Assembly (NCBI RefSeq): GCF_000516985.1
Contig: NW_006917097.1
Location: 310,001 to 374,000 of the forward strand
DNA: 64,000 nt
From: Pestalotiopsis fici W106-1
Taxonomy: Eukaryota > Ascomycota > Sordariomycetes > Amphisphaeriales > Sporocadaceae
Direction of reading: 5' to 3'
Shown here: piece by piece, positions 55,475 to 64,000 of the stretch
Numbering within the stretch: the first letter of the stretch is position 1
How the letters are laid out: each line of letters starts with the position of its first letter
Position numbers and translations under genes: made by a program
Notes under the pieces: generated by a model
What the model was told of the DNA's origin: nothing
The model's database searches: none
What the model saw: the letters and a program-made list of their open reading frames with translations, nothing else

Positions 55475-57960
55475 TTAAAGCATAATCAATGAGTCGTCAT
55501 CGTCATCGTAATCGTCAAAGTCTTCCTCATCGTCCTCGTCATCAGAGAGCGACAGGACCTCCTCATGGTCCACCTCGACAAAGCTAGTGTTCGTAGTCGA
55601 GCCAGAGGCGGCCACCCTGAGCGACACTCCACCTCCAATGATTGTCGCGTCCGAGTCAGCGGTAGACGAGGCAACGGTCTGGCCAGTGCGATAGCCAGGT
55701 CCGGGTTCAATCGGGCCCATGTCGGTATCTGGAACCGCCATGTCGGTAAAGGCCGCCCCGGTGCCATCATCCAGACCACCGGCCCACAATGGTAGAAATC
55801 CAAACTCGTCCTCGGTCATTCCCAGCGCCAGGTGCTGGGACCGGCGTAGGGGCGTCTCGAGCTCTTCCGGTAGTGGGCACCATCTCTGTTTCATCTCGGC
55901 TGAGGCGATGATGAGCTGATTATGGATTTCGTGAAGCGAGACTTTGGGTCCCTCCGGGTCAAATTCAAACAAAGATGGGAACAATTTGGCTGTGTGCGGT
56001 CGCTCCAGTGCCCAGAAAAAGTCCTGATAAATGCCGGCCAAGGTCCTTGGTACTGGGTGGGATGGGTCAGGGATATACATGGTTTTGAAACCCTCCCACT
56101 TGAACAAAGAATTTTGAAACCGAGACCAGAAGACTTGCATGAGTAGGAATTGTTCGTCGCTGAATGTGCTGATGATGTTGTTGAACTGCTGGGCAGAGGT
56201 TCCCTGGGTCAGATATGCAAGTCGATCACTGTTGATCGCTTCGACTTGGGTAGGATATGGCATGGCAGCCAAGGCCGCCTGAACAGTATTGGCGATGTAT
56301 TGATTCATTGCATTAAGGATTTGGTCAATCTGGGCCACGTATTTCTGTGCCTCCATGAGATCCCAATCGATCCTAATTTCTTTCAATTCGGACTGCACTG
56401 TAAAGCAACAGAGTTAGCTAAACTGCCAAGTCATGTCGAAATAGATACCCGGTATACATATTCACGCTCAACACTTGATGAGGTGACTCTGGGAATGAAG
56501 AAAAAGATTCTAATGATATCACAGACATCGGATAAGTATAAAAGTAGGACTTTGAACACTTACTTGTGTCGCGAATACTCACGAGATGCCTCCAGGCCGG
56601 AATTTGTAGCCATTCGTAAGCGTTTGCAGATCCGTCAGACACAAGATTGCGGACAGCTTCCATGGTTCTGCTCCGCGCAGCGATTGTAGCGTGCTGAACA
56701 ACCTCACTAATGTCATCTGCCAAACTGGTTCGGGGACGACCAAAGACGGTGACGGGGTTTACTTTGGTGGCGTCAGGTTCCAGAACTCTCTCGACGACAA
56801 TGATGCGCAGTGGTGTCCGCACCATGTCACTCAGTTGAAGTTTCCAAGCTATGTCAATAGCGATCTCGGGATGAACGTCGATGAAGCTACTGTTATTGTG
56901 TTGCTCCAACCAAGCGCGCACATGTGAGCTCTGGCATAAATGTTAGTTTCATCGCAGTTAGACGGCAGGGGAAGTCTCATATACTTACCACTAGAGAAGT
57001 AACGTCAAAGTACTTGGCAAGTCCCACGATGGTGTAGACGCGTGGTGCAGAGTTCAACACCAGATCGTGACCAGCAAGGCACAACAGCAATCGAATGATG
57101 TTGGCTCTGTGGCGAATCTCGCAGTAGTCGCGAATTTCTCGTTCATAGCAATGGGCGCAGTCTGTAAGGCTCAATGTCACCTTGAACTTGAAGTCGTCAT
57201 CTGATCCCGGTTGAGATGCTGGGATGTGACCTTCGGTCTTGATGCAATTGTCGGGCATGCTGTCATGATATGCGCAAACATCATCGTGGCCCGAGACGAG
57301 AGAGGTGGGAACTCCGAGTCGCTCCTTGGACATCCACCAGTCGCGAGCACCGGTGGGAACCGAAAGGTCGGCCAGCAGGGCAGCGGCCTCATCTCCTTCT
57401 TGCGATGGAGTGAGGTCTAGGATGAATTTTATACCCGATGGCAGATCATTCAGCTTGAGGCGGCGGCGGTATCTGGACTGTTGCCTTTCGGAGAGAGCCT
57501 TTTCAAAGAATGCCGACCGAGTATCAAGAAGGATGGCCGATTCCACGCGAAATTCTTTTCGCCCGTACCAGGGAAGGCCATTGCAAGCCTTTGCATTGAA
57601 TTGCGGAAAATCGACGACGACGAGTGTATCGCCGTCCTTGCCGTAAAGATGGGGCCAAGTCACGCGGGACACGTCCAGTTCCTCACGCTCATCACGCTGC
57701 TCTTGTATACTCTTGCGCTTGTTCCATCGCGGCATCGGTACAAGAGGTTCCACAAGCTCTCCATTGTCCTCATCATCGGTGTCGTCAGAGGAATCTCTGG
57801 AGAGATCTTGGAAAGGATCAAAGGCTTCTGCTTGGCCTGCTTGGTCTGCCTGATCCGTCTGCTCGCTCTGGCCTGCCTGCACTTGGGAATCTTCATTCTC
57901 TTCATCCATTTCCATCTCCTCACGCATCCTGTTTGACCAGCTCACAAGTATATCAGCCAT
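55475..57960 (-). CDS. Conserved protein of unknown function with acidic C-terminal tail
   Basis: Three exons (57960-56989, 56930-56564, 56397-55475) give 753 aa. The exon 2/3 junction joins RDT/M-QSELKEIRIDWD. I do not recognise a named domain. The N-terminal 70 residues are acidic and disordered (QTDQADQAGQAE, DSSDDTDDEDNGE). A globular part follows with VVVDFPQFNAKACNGLPWYG, VESAILLDTRSAFFEKAL and CHCYEREIRDYCEIRHRANI-like segments. RANIIRLLLCLAGHDLVLN, then YTIVGLAKYFDVTSLV, is reminiscent of a BTB-like helical fold, seen in many fungal hypothetical proteins. The middle (IDWDLMEAQKYVAQIDQIL) may be coiled coil. The tail ends in a run of Asp/Glu (DDEDDEEDFDDYDDDDD). Start ATG at 57958-57960. 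No link to the proline genes is evident. Confidence 0.85.
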
Positions 57961-59279
57961 TGGTGATATACGCTAATTAGATATTGCAAAGAGGTTTATT
58001 ATGTAGTACAGGGAAAAGTAAAGACTGTCCAAAGGCTCGATAGTAGAAGATCGTGAGTTGTGGTAACAAAGTCAAAGATGGGTGAATATGTATGGTGATG
58101 GGGAATGTATTTATAAGGGAGTAGTAAATAATAAGAAGGTGACAGCAAAGAAACTGCGTTGGAACTTGTGTGTCAAGATAGTTCAAAGGGTGAAACGGGC
58201 CTCTTCCGAAGATTTTGCTGCGAAGAAATAACACTAGGTCAAGATGCACTGCTGCTCAGATCTTCAAAGTACAGAGCCTGACGCTAGCAGGTGGAGGATA
58301 ATGGTGGAGGATGTGATATAGTCGTTGCTGGTAAGGAGGAGGGCGCCGCGACGTCGCCGTGTACTGATTCGACCTTTTCCAGAACAAAACAAGACGTATA
58401 TGAATGTGAGAGGTTCTTCTCAAGATTGAGATTTGGAAACGTTGAAGTTTCCCTGGAGCCTTGTGGGCTTCAGCGAGGCTGTGAGGTCACTTGGCACTGG
58501 ACCCTTTGCAAGGCAGATAGGCAGCAGTCGCGGGGGCGCAGAACCCACCCACATAGGTAAGCGGCCAGACAACGTGTCTCCTGGGCCTCAAACAATGTAG
58601 GACTTGTCGTACCTGATGCCAACGATGAGAATAAGATCAAAGGCTAGTGCGAAACAAGATTGTGACTGCAATGAAAGGATTTATCTGGTTGCGGTCTTTG
58701 ATCCAGGGCGATCGTTGTGTGAGTCAAATGATTCCTAGCACCTAATACGGGTAGATTTTTGATGTTGATCAATGGACGTGACACAGCCTCGANNNNNNNN
58801 NNNNNNNNNNNNNNNNNNNNNNNNNNNNNNNNNNNNNNNNNNNNNNNNNNNNNNNNNNNNNNNNNNNNNNNNNNNNNNNNNNNNNNNNNNNNGGGGGGGG
58901 GGGAACACGGATGGGAGTAAGCCTGGCTATCTAACCAATAGAAATGCTGATCCAAGGGAAACACATTGTGACTCTGTAGCAAGCAAAACTGCAGTGCCGA
59001 ACGGGCTTTGGAAGCGATTCTTCTACATTGGGAAATGCAATCGAGTCCTTCAGTAGTATCCTAGGGACATATATACCATCCTGCAGGTGGGTGCAATATG
59101 AACCCTTATATATGTGGCACTGGAGAAATAGGCAGTCTGGCTGGTCTCGCACACAGCATACACCGGAGTTTGCATTAGTCATGATTCCGTACAGGCAGTC
59201 GAACAGTATCCAGAATTGACACGGTATTGCATTTTAATAAATTGGGCTAATACCTCCCTACATCCACGATCTTCACTCA
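57961..59279. other. 1.3-kb interval containing an assembly gap
   Basis: 100 N bases at 58,793-58,892, followed directly by an 11-base G run (58,893-58,903). The round size of the gap and the G run mark a scaffold join of unknown true length. The rest is non-coding as far as can be seen. Confidence 0.9.
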
Positions 59280-60038
59280 TCAGAGGGTACTTGTAGCCCG
59301 CGGCTCAAAGAAAACCGTCAAAACACCAGTGGGACCACCTTCAATGGTCAGGGTGCCTTTGGCATATGACTTGAGCGCCGCGTGGGCCTCACACTCGTCG
59401 TCATAGTATTTCATGTCGTCCATGCTGGCGAACTCGGTCTTGCTGACCACGGTGAAGCCCTGGGATCGCTGGTCCTTTTCAGCGATACCGGCGGTGAGAG
59501 AAAGTATGTACGGCTTTCCATTCTGTATTGCAATGTTAGCTGGGTCCTCAGATGTACCTCAGTTCATCTGCCTGGGGAGTCAATTGATCGCGAGTCATGG
59601 TTTAATGATAGATCACAATTGGGCATTGCAAAGCTGTGTTTACTGGGAGAACAGAGAAGAAATGGGGACAAAACTGCCCCGCATCTGCCCCGCGTTGTTC
59701 CTGTCAGCGCTTCGGCAAAGGGAACCAAAGCCACTGTGAGCTTCAGCTAGCTAGCTGGTGTGGGTTGCTCAAGGCAGCCAAATTTCGAGAAACGCGGGGC
59801 AACCTTTTTATCACCCAACCACTAATAAGCCACTCCGACAGAGGCTGATGGTGTACGGGAATAACTCGTTTGTTGTGTAATCAGGAGAAGGAAACTAGGA
59901 ACTGGACCCTCATGGCAGAAGAAAAGAACGCACCTTTTGTTGGTTCTTGGACAAAGTCTTGTACGCCTCAATCAACTTTTGCTGGTCCTCAGGGACAGGC
60001 AGCTTGAACATTGTAACTCGGTGAATGCGTCCGGCCAT
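59280..60038 (-). CDS. Stress-responsive A/B-barrel (Dabb) domain protein
   Basis: Small dimeric alpha/beta-barrel protein of 115 aa. Exon 1 60038-59934 (MAGRIHRVTMFKLPVPEDQQ, then KLIEAYKTLSKNQQK), a long intron of 411 nt (GTGCGT donor, TACAG acceptor), and exon 2 59522-59280 (NGKPYILSLTAGIAEKD, SQGFTVVSKTEFASMDDMKY, YDDECEAHAALK, GVLTVFFEP). The beta-strand HRVTMFKL, the TxxS/E-FxSxxDMxxYxxxCxAH motif and the length all fit the Dabb family; members bind small molecules or act in fungal stress and cyclisation reactions, but most are untested. The start is the ATG at 60036-60038, because family members begin with this RIHRVTMFK strand. Confidence 0.85.
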
Positions 60039-60772
60039 TTTTGATGCAACTCTAGAAATTCGACCTCGCTTGCCAAGTGAAGATAACTTTTCCGATAGGA
60101 CCCCAATGGGATGATGCAAGTATATCTGGATAGGGGGAAAAAAAGAAAAGAGAGAATAGATGAAAACAAGAGGGCTAGCGTCGGGACCCTCGCTCGTGGG
60201 CATGCCATTCTTATTACTATTTATATATGCCGCAGACGCCCAAAAGTTCCGTGGACATCCGTCGCTGGCGGCCTTCCGAATGCAGCCCCGATCCGCTGGT
60301 GTCCCGGTGACAGGGCGAGACCACACTCCTGCTGACCGGCCTGATTCTTAGTAGGTTTACGCTTCCAGAGGCGCGGATCTTGAAGAAATAGCCTATCTAC
60401 TATTCACTGTATTGTTTGAAATATCAGATCACCTTTCTCACTCGTCCCCGAAGCCCGATTGCAGGAACCCCCGTAAAGCACAGTCAGACCGGAAATCCCC
60501 AGTGATCCGGCCCAGTACCTAATGGCTCCTATGGTCAGTCTCAAGACATGCCTTGGCAAGCTGGACAGCTTTCAACTGTGAATGACGTCGCATGCTCATG
60601 CAGATTCAGAAATGCCAAGTATGACCGTCGTGTTTTACACTCTATGTACCTCGTATATATAAATTCATTCAATAGATCTTCTTCAGATCATGTGTACAAT
60701 TCCAAACATTGCTTTCTATAGATACATAATTCTGCAGCGCTTATTGCAGATACGTCAAAAACATTCAGCATC
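60039..60772. other. 0.7-kb intergenic interval
   Basis: Promoter of the Dabb gene at its left and 3' region of the esterase at its right. No other feature seen. Confidence 0.5.
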
Positions 60773-62251
60773 TTACTCAACAGGGCTGACATGAATCTGC
60801 CAGATCTTGCTCATATCCTCTGGTAGTTTTCTCGTCTCATGATTGTATCGAGGGTGGCTAACGCGTTGGCTCAAAACTCCACTTAGCTTGCCGTCCACCA
60901 GGTATGATAGGAAGTCCTTGGATGTCTGCACGTATTGCATCAGGCCCTCTTTCACGTCGACAGTTGCTCCCGTCGTCCAGCTGAGTAATAGAGGTTCAAT
61001 GAGTGGCGCATCCGTAACAGTGGGGTGCGTCGTCCCCTTGGCTGTCATGAACCATCCTGCCTTCTTGTTGCCGTGTTGCTTGTCGACAATGCCCTCCACA
61101 ATTTCCTTGACCGTGTCAAAGTGCGGCCGTCCGAAGAAGATGGAGCGCTTCGACGACCACGACTGAGAGTGGACAACTAGCAGCGGAACATCAATGTTTG
61201 CGTTCAGCGGCCCAGAACTTTTGCCAGGGTCGAGCGCAATGCCACCCACAAAGGGACGCAAGTCATTCGGTGCACCCTTGAGCGCCTGCATTGCGAGTGT
61301 TGCGCCATATGAATGGCCAGCCATTATGACCTGGTCAAAATTGAGGCGATGGCGCCAGTACACAAGCGTGTCGCCTTCTTTCCGCGCATTAGCCCGATGG
61401 ACGTCTTGTCCATCACCATTGTTAATGGCGCGCAAGACACGAACCGTCTCTTCCACCTCGGCCTGGCGAAGGGCGAGTTGCACTCTCTTGAGTTCCTCGG
61501 TCTCTGGCACCGGGTCCAATGCATCGGCTGGTGCATGAAAGACCGTCTTCTGCGTACCGTCTGCCTTATAGACAATGGTACCAGGCCCGCTGCCGTCTCT
61601 GTGCTCGACGGCTGCTACAACATAGCCGCGGGAGGCAAGCTCGCCGAGGTAGTGCGTATAGCTTGTGCGACCTGAAGCCATGCCATGCGAGAAGACGATG
61701 ACAGGGAATTGCTCTTTTTGTGCCTCCTTTTGCTCGCTTCCTACCAACACAGCCTGGCCCTCTTCCTCTCTAATCACATCTCTTTTTCCGTGCTCGCTGG
61801 CGCCATGTATCGGGACATCGACCTGGGCTGGAATCGTGGTAGATCCGACAAGCGACCATAATCCACCTTCGAACAGCTTATTCGTAATCCATGTGCTAAT
61901 GCCTGCGAATCGGGCGTAGCCCTCGGCGTAGAGTTTCCCTGATTCTGGAATCCAATTGTGTTTTGGTCTCTTGCTGTGTACACCCTTTTCGGCTGGGTAG
62001 AAGATGCTAAACATGACCGTCTCGAGCTCGAATGCCGGTTCACCCGTCTCCTTGTGTACGGCATCACTGAATTTGCGCGGGTGGACCGCTGGGATTTCGA
62101 TATCGACCGTTCCGACATCGTAGGGGCCCGAATAGGCCGGGAGAGAGTCGGAGAGAAGAGGCTGGCCAGATAGCCAGCGTTTGGCGCCGTACATTGCGAT
62201 GAAGGTGACAAGAAGGTAGCGGATAGCGAGGCGAGGCGTTAGACGTGCCAT
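60773..62251 (-). CDS. Platelet-activating-factor acetylhydrolase-like esterase
   Basis: Intronless alpha/beta hydrolase of 492 aa similar to the PAF-acetylhydrolase / plasma phospholipase A2 (PF03403) family, which removes short acyl groups from oxidised phospholipids. An N-terminal signal-anchor (LAIRYLLVTFIAMYGAKRWL) suggests membrane attachment or secretion. The oxyanion strand is FPVIVFSHGMASGRTSY. Nucleophile Ser is at about 314 in AGHSYGATLA, the likely catalytic Asp at about 341 in GIALDPGK, and His at about 409 in AKGTTHPTVTD. All three triad residues are present, so an active enzyme is expected. The start is the ATG at 62249-62251. The substrate in this fungus is unknown. Confidence 0.88.
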   Translation of the reverse strand: MARLTPRLAIRYLLVTFIAMYGAKRWLSGQPLLSDSLPAYSGPYDVGTVDIEIPAVHPRKFSDAVHKETGEPAFELETVMFSIFYPAEKGVHSKRPKHNWIPESGKLYAEGYARFAGISTWITNKLFEGGLWSLVGSTTIPAQVDVPIHGASEHGKRDVIREEEGQAVLVGSEQKEAQKEQFPVIVFSHGMASGRTSYTHYLGELASRGYVVAAVEHRDGSGPGTIVYKADGTQKTVFHAPADALDPVPETEELKRVQLALRQAEVEETVRVLRAINNGDGQDVHRANARKEGDTLVYWRHRLNFDQVIMAGHSYGATLAMQALKGAPNDLRPFVGGIALDPGKSSGPLNANIDVPLLVVHSQSWSSKRSIFFGRPHFDTVKEIVEGIVDKQHGNKKAGWFMTAKGTTHPTVTDAPLIEPLLLSWTTGATVDVKEGLMQYVQTSKDFLSYLVDGKLSGVLSQRVSHPRYNHETRKLPEDMSKIWQIHVSPVE

Positions 62252-62636
62252 TGCTGTGGGTTGACTAAGTACCTAGATAATTGCAGGGGATAGATAGCTA
62301 TAAATGGGGTTGCTATTGTGACGTTGGATCGTCACTCTGACATGTTGACCCAGTCTTGCCAGTTGTAAAAGAGTCCCTTATTTGTTCAATGCAGGGACAA
62401 GTTCCATGATTTGTAGTCCCGTCAAATGATGGGACTGGCGCTCCTTTGTGTCAGCGTCCTCAGCTTGTTTCCATCTGCTTGAAGTGAAAGCTAATGTACC
62501 GCGAACTAGAAGCTGAGCACTAATAACGTCATTGATGAGACGGGTGGCCCCACTAGAGCTGATGTCAAAGCTTGGCTTACATACCCGATCCCACTTTCTA
62601 GAAGACATCTCGACGGTTCCTCGACTAGGTGCAAGT
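62252..62636. other. 385-bp interval downstream of the HTH gene
   Basis: Contains the esterase promoter. A minus-strand frame shifted relative to the HTH gene continues to 62,378 (TPQTAKRKLNQIDEIQPLYA), which could be a remnant of further transposase or a chance frame. Nothing else seen. Confidence 0.4.
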
Positions 62637-63083
62637 CTAATTTTGCTGGACATTGTTGACTTTGACAGGGCATACAGGGGCTGTATCTCGTCGATTTGGT
62701 TCAACTTCCTTTTGGCTGTTTGTGGAGTAGCCATGACGCCTAAGGAAACGCGAGACCCATGTTTGACCGACGCGTGGAGGGTGTTCGGATGGACAGCCTT
62801 GCTCGAGTATCTCATTGGCAGCGTAAATGACCAATTCCATGCGTACAGGGAGATTCAAGCTAAACATTCGATCAATGTATTCGCAAATGTCCCTCTCTTC
62901 ACTCGGTGACAGCCTCTGGTTGCCCGTTTGCCCAGGTCCTGCTGGTTTCTTGGCTCGGTCGAGGCGTGAACGCAGAGTCTGACGAGCTACTCCGTACTCA
63001 CGCGCAACCCTGCTCATATTCGCCGAAGGATGGGTCTGTATATGAAGAACCGCTGCCTCGAGGTTGCTGTTCTTCTTGGTCAT
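62637..63083 (-). pseudogene. HTH psq/CENP-B-type transposase fragment (pogo/Fot1 family N-terminus)
   Basis: Open frame of 148 codons from ATG at 63081-63083 (MTKKNSNLEAAVLHIQTHP). The psq-type helix-turn-helix is SANMSRVAREYGVARQTLRS. The second, CENP-B/Tc5-type helix-turn-helix runs from LSPSEERDICEYIDRMF to VGQTWVSRFLRRHGY. In pogo/Fot1 transposases a DDE catalytic domain of more than 300 residues follows; here the frame changes character right after RRHGY and stops at 62,637. It is therefore a DNA-binding fragment: a dead transposon, or possibly a domesticated short protein. I did not find terminal repeats around it. Confidence 0.7.
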
Positions 63084-63532
63084 GTTGAATCGACGTGTTT
63101 AGCGTTAAAGGAGTTTCGTCTGACGCAGCACACCCTTTGGGATTTTAGAGGGAGTTTGGGGACTCGGGATCCCGTTTGAGTGAAACTGTGGGGATATCTG
63201 CGCTGTAAACATTGCTGGAGCCAATGCTGAGTGCAAACTGCCAACGTCCTAAGCTGTAGAGCTGTCCATTGGGTGAGGAGAGGCGCAGATAATATTAAAA
63301 CGAAAACATGTAGACCTTGCCGGCTTACTGCATCTCTTACGCCGTAAAGATTATCCAATGGTTGATGCAACCGAAGGAGAGCACCGCTAACTCGAGTACA
63401 CTGCATACTACTCCAATGTCCCACTAAGGTAGCCCGCTATCACTTGAACTGTGTACCACCTACTTGAATTACAAATCATACACCTCTTATCATCTAAATC
63501 TCTAAAATCCTCGGCCTTCTATTCTTCGATCC
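63084..63532. other. 449-bp intergenic interval
   Basis: Between the transposase fragment and the MFS transporter stop. No feature seen. Confidence 0.5.
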
Positions 63533-64000
63533 TCACTCTGGGTGTTCTGAAACCCGAGGCATCAGGAACCAGAGAACACACATTCCTCCGAGCAGTGCAA
63601 TCATAATCGGCTGTAAAACGCCAACACCCTTTGCAGAAGCAATCGCCCCGGTCATGAAGGGGAAGGCAGCGGAACCTGCCTGGCCAATAGTGGCAGTCAA
63701 ACCTGACGCGTATTAGCAGAATTCCCATCAGCTCTTCAGCTCATCGTCTCGTCGCCCGTACCAACTGCTGCGACGTGTAATTCCTTTGGAAGTAACTTGA
63801 TCAATACCGAGATACCAACGGGAAAGAATGGCGCAATGATGAATCCCAACAAACTGACGACGACGGCACTCGCAATGATATTTGGCACCAGCCAGAACAG
63901 CAGCTGCAGCGCGATGGCGATGGCAATGTAGACAAATATCATGCGTCGTTCCCCGAGTATGTTGGTTATGTCCGCCAAAACTACACGTCCCAGCGCCAGA
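63533..64000 (-). CDS. MFS transporter, C-terminal part (5' end beyond window)
   Basis: Major facilitator protein, of which two exons are visible: 64000-63762 and 63702-63533, joined in phase (HVAAVG/LTATIGQAGSAAF). The fragment contains about four hydrophobic segments (MIFVYIAIAIALQLLFWLV, ASAVVVSLLGFIIAPFFPVG, SAAFPFMTGAIASAKGVGV, PIMIALLGGMCVLWFLMPR), the C-terminal half of a 12-TM protein. GRVVLADITNILGERRMIF at the edge is the MFS loop signature. Sequence style (APFFPVGISVLIKLLPKELH, TIGQAGSAAFPFMTG) resembles yeast Bsc6-type transporters, but substrate is unknown. The stop is TGA at 63,533-63,535 (PRVSEHPE end); a longer frame shifted by one is not the continuation of the membrane segments. 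Confidence 0.8.

Noticed and set aside
62378..62815. Frame-shifted open frame overlapping the transposase fragment
   Set aside because: Does not resemble a DDE catalytic domain and no splice pair joins it convincingly to the HTH part.
63519..63728. Alternative frame at the end of the MFS gene (ending PRVRIEE)
   Set aside because: It is shifted by one from the frame encoding the membrane segments; the correct frame ends at 63,533.
1..64000. CRISPR arrays, bacterial operons or ribosome binding sites
   Set aside because: The DNA is eukaryotic: spliced genes throughout, and no regularly spaced direct repeats other than the 117-bp tandem unit.

Overview
The window reads as nuclear DNA of a filamentous ascomycete (Pezizomycotina, probably a Sordariomycete). 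The evidence is short GT-AG introns of about 50-110 nt in most genes, a HET-domain gene, a nine-exon Zn2Cys6 regulator, an RfeG homologue, and one transposase remnant plus one TA-flanked MITE. I rebuilt 21 multi- or single-exon genes whose exon phases all close. Two are cut by the window ends (importin at the left, MFS transporter at the right). A 100-N assembly gap lies at 58,793-58,892.

Left part (1-26 kb) is mostly housekeeping and gene-poor. It holds an importin-7/8 type karyopherin (NMD5), the RfeG-type protein, translesion DNA polymerase eta and a Pfa5-type palmitoyltransferase. These are separated by 3-4.5 kb stretches without recognisable genes. Between 17.7 and 25.1 kb lie three very small genes on the plus strand (62, 48 and 56 aa). 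Each encodes the same six-cysteine pattern CX2CX(11-15)CX2CX4CX2C, and two of them share an intron at exactly the same place inside the first Cys pair. They look like a dispersed local family of miniature zinc-ribbon proteins.

Middle part (25.8-55.2 kb) is a large proline-related catabolic neighbourhood. It contains a cupin protein, proline dehydrogenase, a Nudix hydrolase, a HET protein, a YAT-family amino-acid permease, a P5C-reductase-like protein, P5C dehydrogenase, a small membrane protein and an FAD amine/fructosyl-amino-acid-oxidase-like enzyme. These are followed by a Zn2Cys6 regulator, a beta-hydroxyacid dehydrogenase and an RraA-type aldolase with a putative mitochondrial presequence. 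The first steps match the known fungal proline pathway (permease, PRODH, P5CDH, regulator). The extra aldolase and dehydrogenase suggest, as inference, an extension to hydroxyproline: 4-hydroxy-2-oxoglutarate would be cleaved to pyruvate and glyoxylate, and the glyoxylate then reduced. An octamer AGCCGGTG/CACCGGCT recurs in three promoter regions of this neighbourhood, once as an inverted pair between the permease and the P5C reductase.

Right part (55.4-64 kb) returns to mixed genes: a conserved protein of unknown function with an acidic tail, a stress-responsive A/B-barrel protein, a PAF-acetylhydrolase-like esterase, a truncated psq/CENP-B type transposase and the 3' end of an MFS transporter. 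Between the oxidase and the regulator sit a 219-bp MITE with 34-bp terminal inverted repeats, a poly(A) tract and a 117-bp tandem repeat.
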